Below the pieces are notes generated by a model. The model was not told the origin of the DNA. It worked only from the letters and a program-made list of their open reading frames with translations, and did not search any database. Position numbers and translations under genes: made by a program. A DNA stretch of 38,680 bases from NCBI GenBank assembly GCA_001563875.1, contig LKMN01000005.1, forward strand, positions 1 to 38,680, read 5' to 3'. Each line of letters begins with the position of its first letter. Position 1 is the stretch's first letter. This document shows, in pieces, positions 38,217-38,680 of the stretch. This stretch comes from Nanohaloarchaea archaeon B1-Br10_U2g1 (GTDB lineage: Archaea > Nanohalarchaeota > Nanosalinia > Nanosalinales > Nanosalinaceae).

Positions 38217-38680
38217 TTAAAGATCTTCATAGGTTGTGAAATCATTCTCTCTAAAGAAGCTTCTGTAGTCTTCCGAACTGTAGATTTTCTCGCCTTTAGA
38301 TGTCAGGAACGTTCCTCTTGAGCCCTCAGTATCTATAAGCTCCAGATCTTTCATCTCGTTCAGTAAAGGTCTTATATGATAGTCATGGAGATCCAGCTCA
38401 TTCTTAATCTCTCCCTGGTTGTAATCTTCCGCAACCATCTCGAAAACTGTTTCAGGCAGATCTTCAGCTGACTCAAAGCTGTAATCGTCGCTTCCAGGGC
38501 TGTAGGTCTCATCCACCCAGTCTATGTAGGCTTCTGAAACGAGATCTACTTCGTAGACAAATGCCTCTCCCTCTCTCACCAGCTTCAGAGGATCTTCAAG
38601 ATCCACGAAAAGAGCTTCTACTAACTCGTCTTCCCTCTCAGGATCTATAAAACCTCCGAACTCTTTTGCAAGGGTTCTGT
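38217..38680 (-). CDS. 3' part of an unidentified gene, truncated at the window edge
   Basis: The minus-strand frame is open to position 38680, so the visible coding is a C-terminal piece of at least 150 residues and the GTG at 38606 is internal. The upstream residues read RTLAKEFGGFIDPEREDELV. A helical winged-helix-like part is visible near the end (NELDLHDYHIRPLLNEMKDL). No catalytic motif is evident. Family not recognised. The stop codon abuts the stop of the membrane protein. Confidence 0.55.
   Translation of the reverse strand, partial: RTLAKEFGGFIDPEREDELVEALFVDLEDPLKLVREGEAFVYEVDLVSEAYIDWVDETYSPGSDDYSFESAEDLPETVFEMVAEDYNQGEIKNELDLHDYHIRPLLNEMKDLELIDTEGSRGTFLTSKGEKIYSSEDYRSFFRENDFTTYEDL

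Noticed and set aside
1-38680. CRISPR arrays, insertion sequences, integrase or attachment sites
   Set aside because: No regular repeats, transposase motifs or terminal inverted repeats were seen anywhere in the window.

Overview
This window looks like the chromosome of an extremely halophilic DPANN archaeon of the Nanohaloarchaeota type. The evidence is a strongly acidic proteome (Asp/Glu-rich versions of ribosomal, replication and translation proteins) at only moderate GC, archaeal informational genes throughout, very tight gene packing, and DPANN-like simplifications: a single-chain PriS-PriL primase, a shortened Nop5 and a shortened enolase. No insertion sequence, phage gene or CRISPR array was found, so this is core genome rather than an accessory island. 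The closest relative is inferred from these traits and not from a search.

Layout. 1-2.6 kb: 3' part of an archaeal RNase J, an intron-containing CAU tRNA, a tRNA-Val and two small proteins. 2.6-7.8 kb: inorganic pyrophosphatase, a three-gene ABC-2 transporter (COG4586/4587/3694 type), and an XPB-like helicase with a small orphan partner. 7.9-11.8 kb: METTL5-like methylase, RpoL, Sec11-type signal peptidase, TFS, a coiled-coil and a two-helix membrane protein, an OB-fold protein and PCNA. 12-15 kb: MsrB, primase, GINS and UMP kinase. 15-21.6 kb: blocks of translation and transcription genes (L44e-S27e-aIF2alpha-Nop10-PAC2-RpoK; enolase-S2-flavin reductase; L7Ae-S28e-L24e), leading into aIF5B. 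23.4-28 kb: an orphan, a Nre repair protein with a C-terminal PCNA-binding motif, a ribbon-helix-helix regulator, XPD helicase and RibL-type FAD synthetase. 28.1-33.5 kb: a complete SUF iron-sulfur operon (sufB-sufD-sufS-sufU-nudix-sufC). 33.5-38.7 kb: zinc-ribbon and orphan proteins, fibrillarin, Nop5 with an upstream Myb-like protein, tRNA-Gly, a membrane protein and one truncated gene at the edge.

How it works together. Replication and repair (primase, GINS, PCNA, Nre, XPB, XPD) and box C/D RNP parts (L7Ae, Nop5, fibrillarin) are both well represented. The SUF operon would supply the cluster of XPD, while the primase seems to have lost its own cluster. Many first-in-operon genes have a TATA-like element about 25-33 nt before the start codon, which implies leaderless mRNAs, while several internal genes have a GGTGA Shine-Dalgarno. 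L7Ae is the exception among first genes: its leader can fold into a kink-turn that pairs with the Shine-Dalgarno, or into a competing hairpin that frees it. This is the best candidate here for a new regulatory element.
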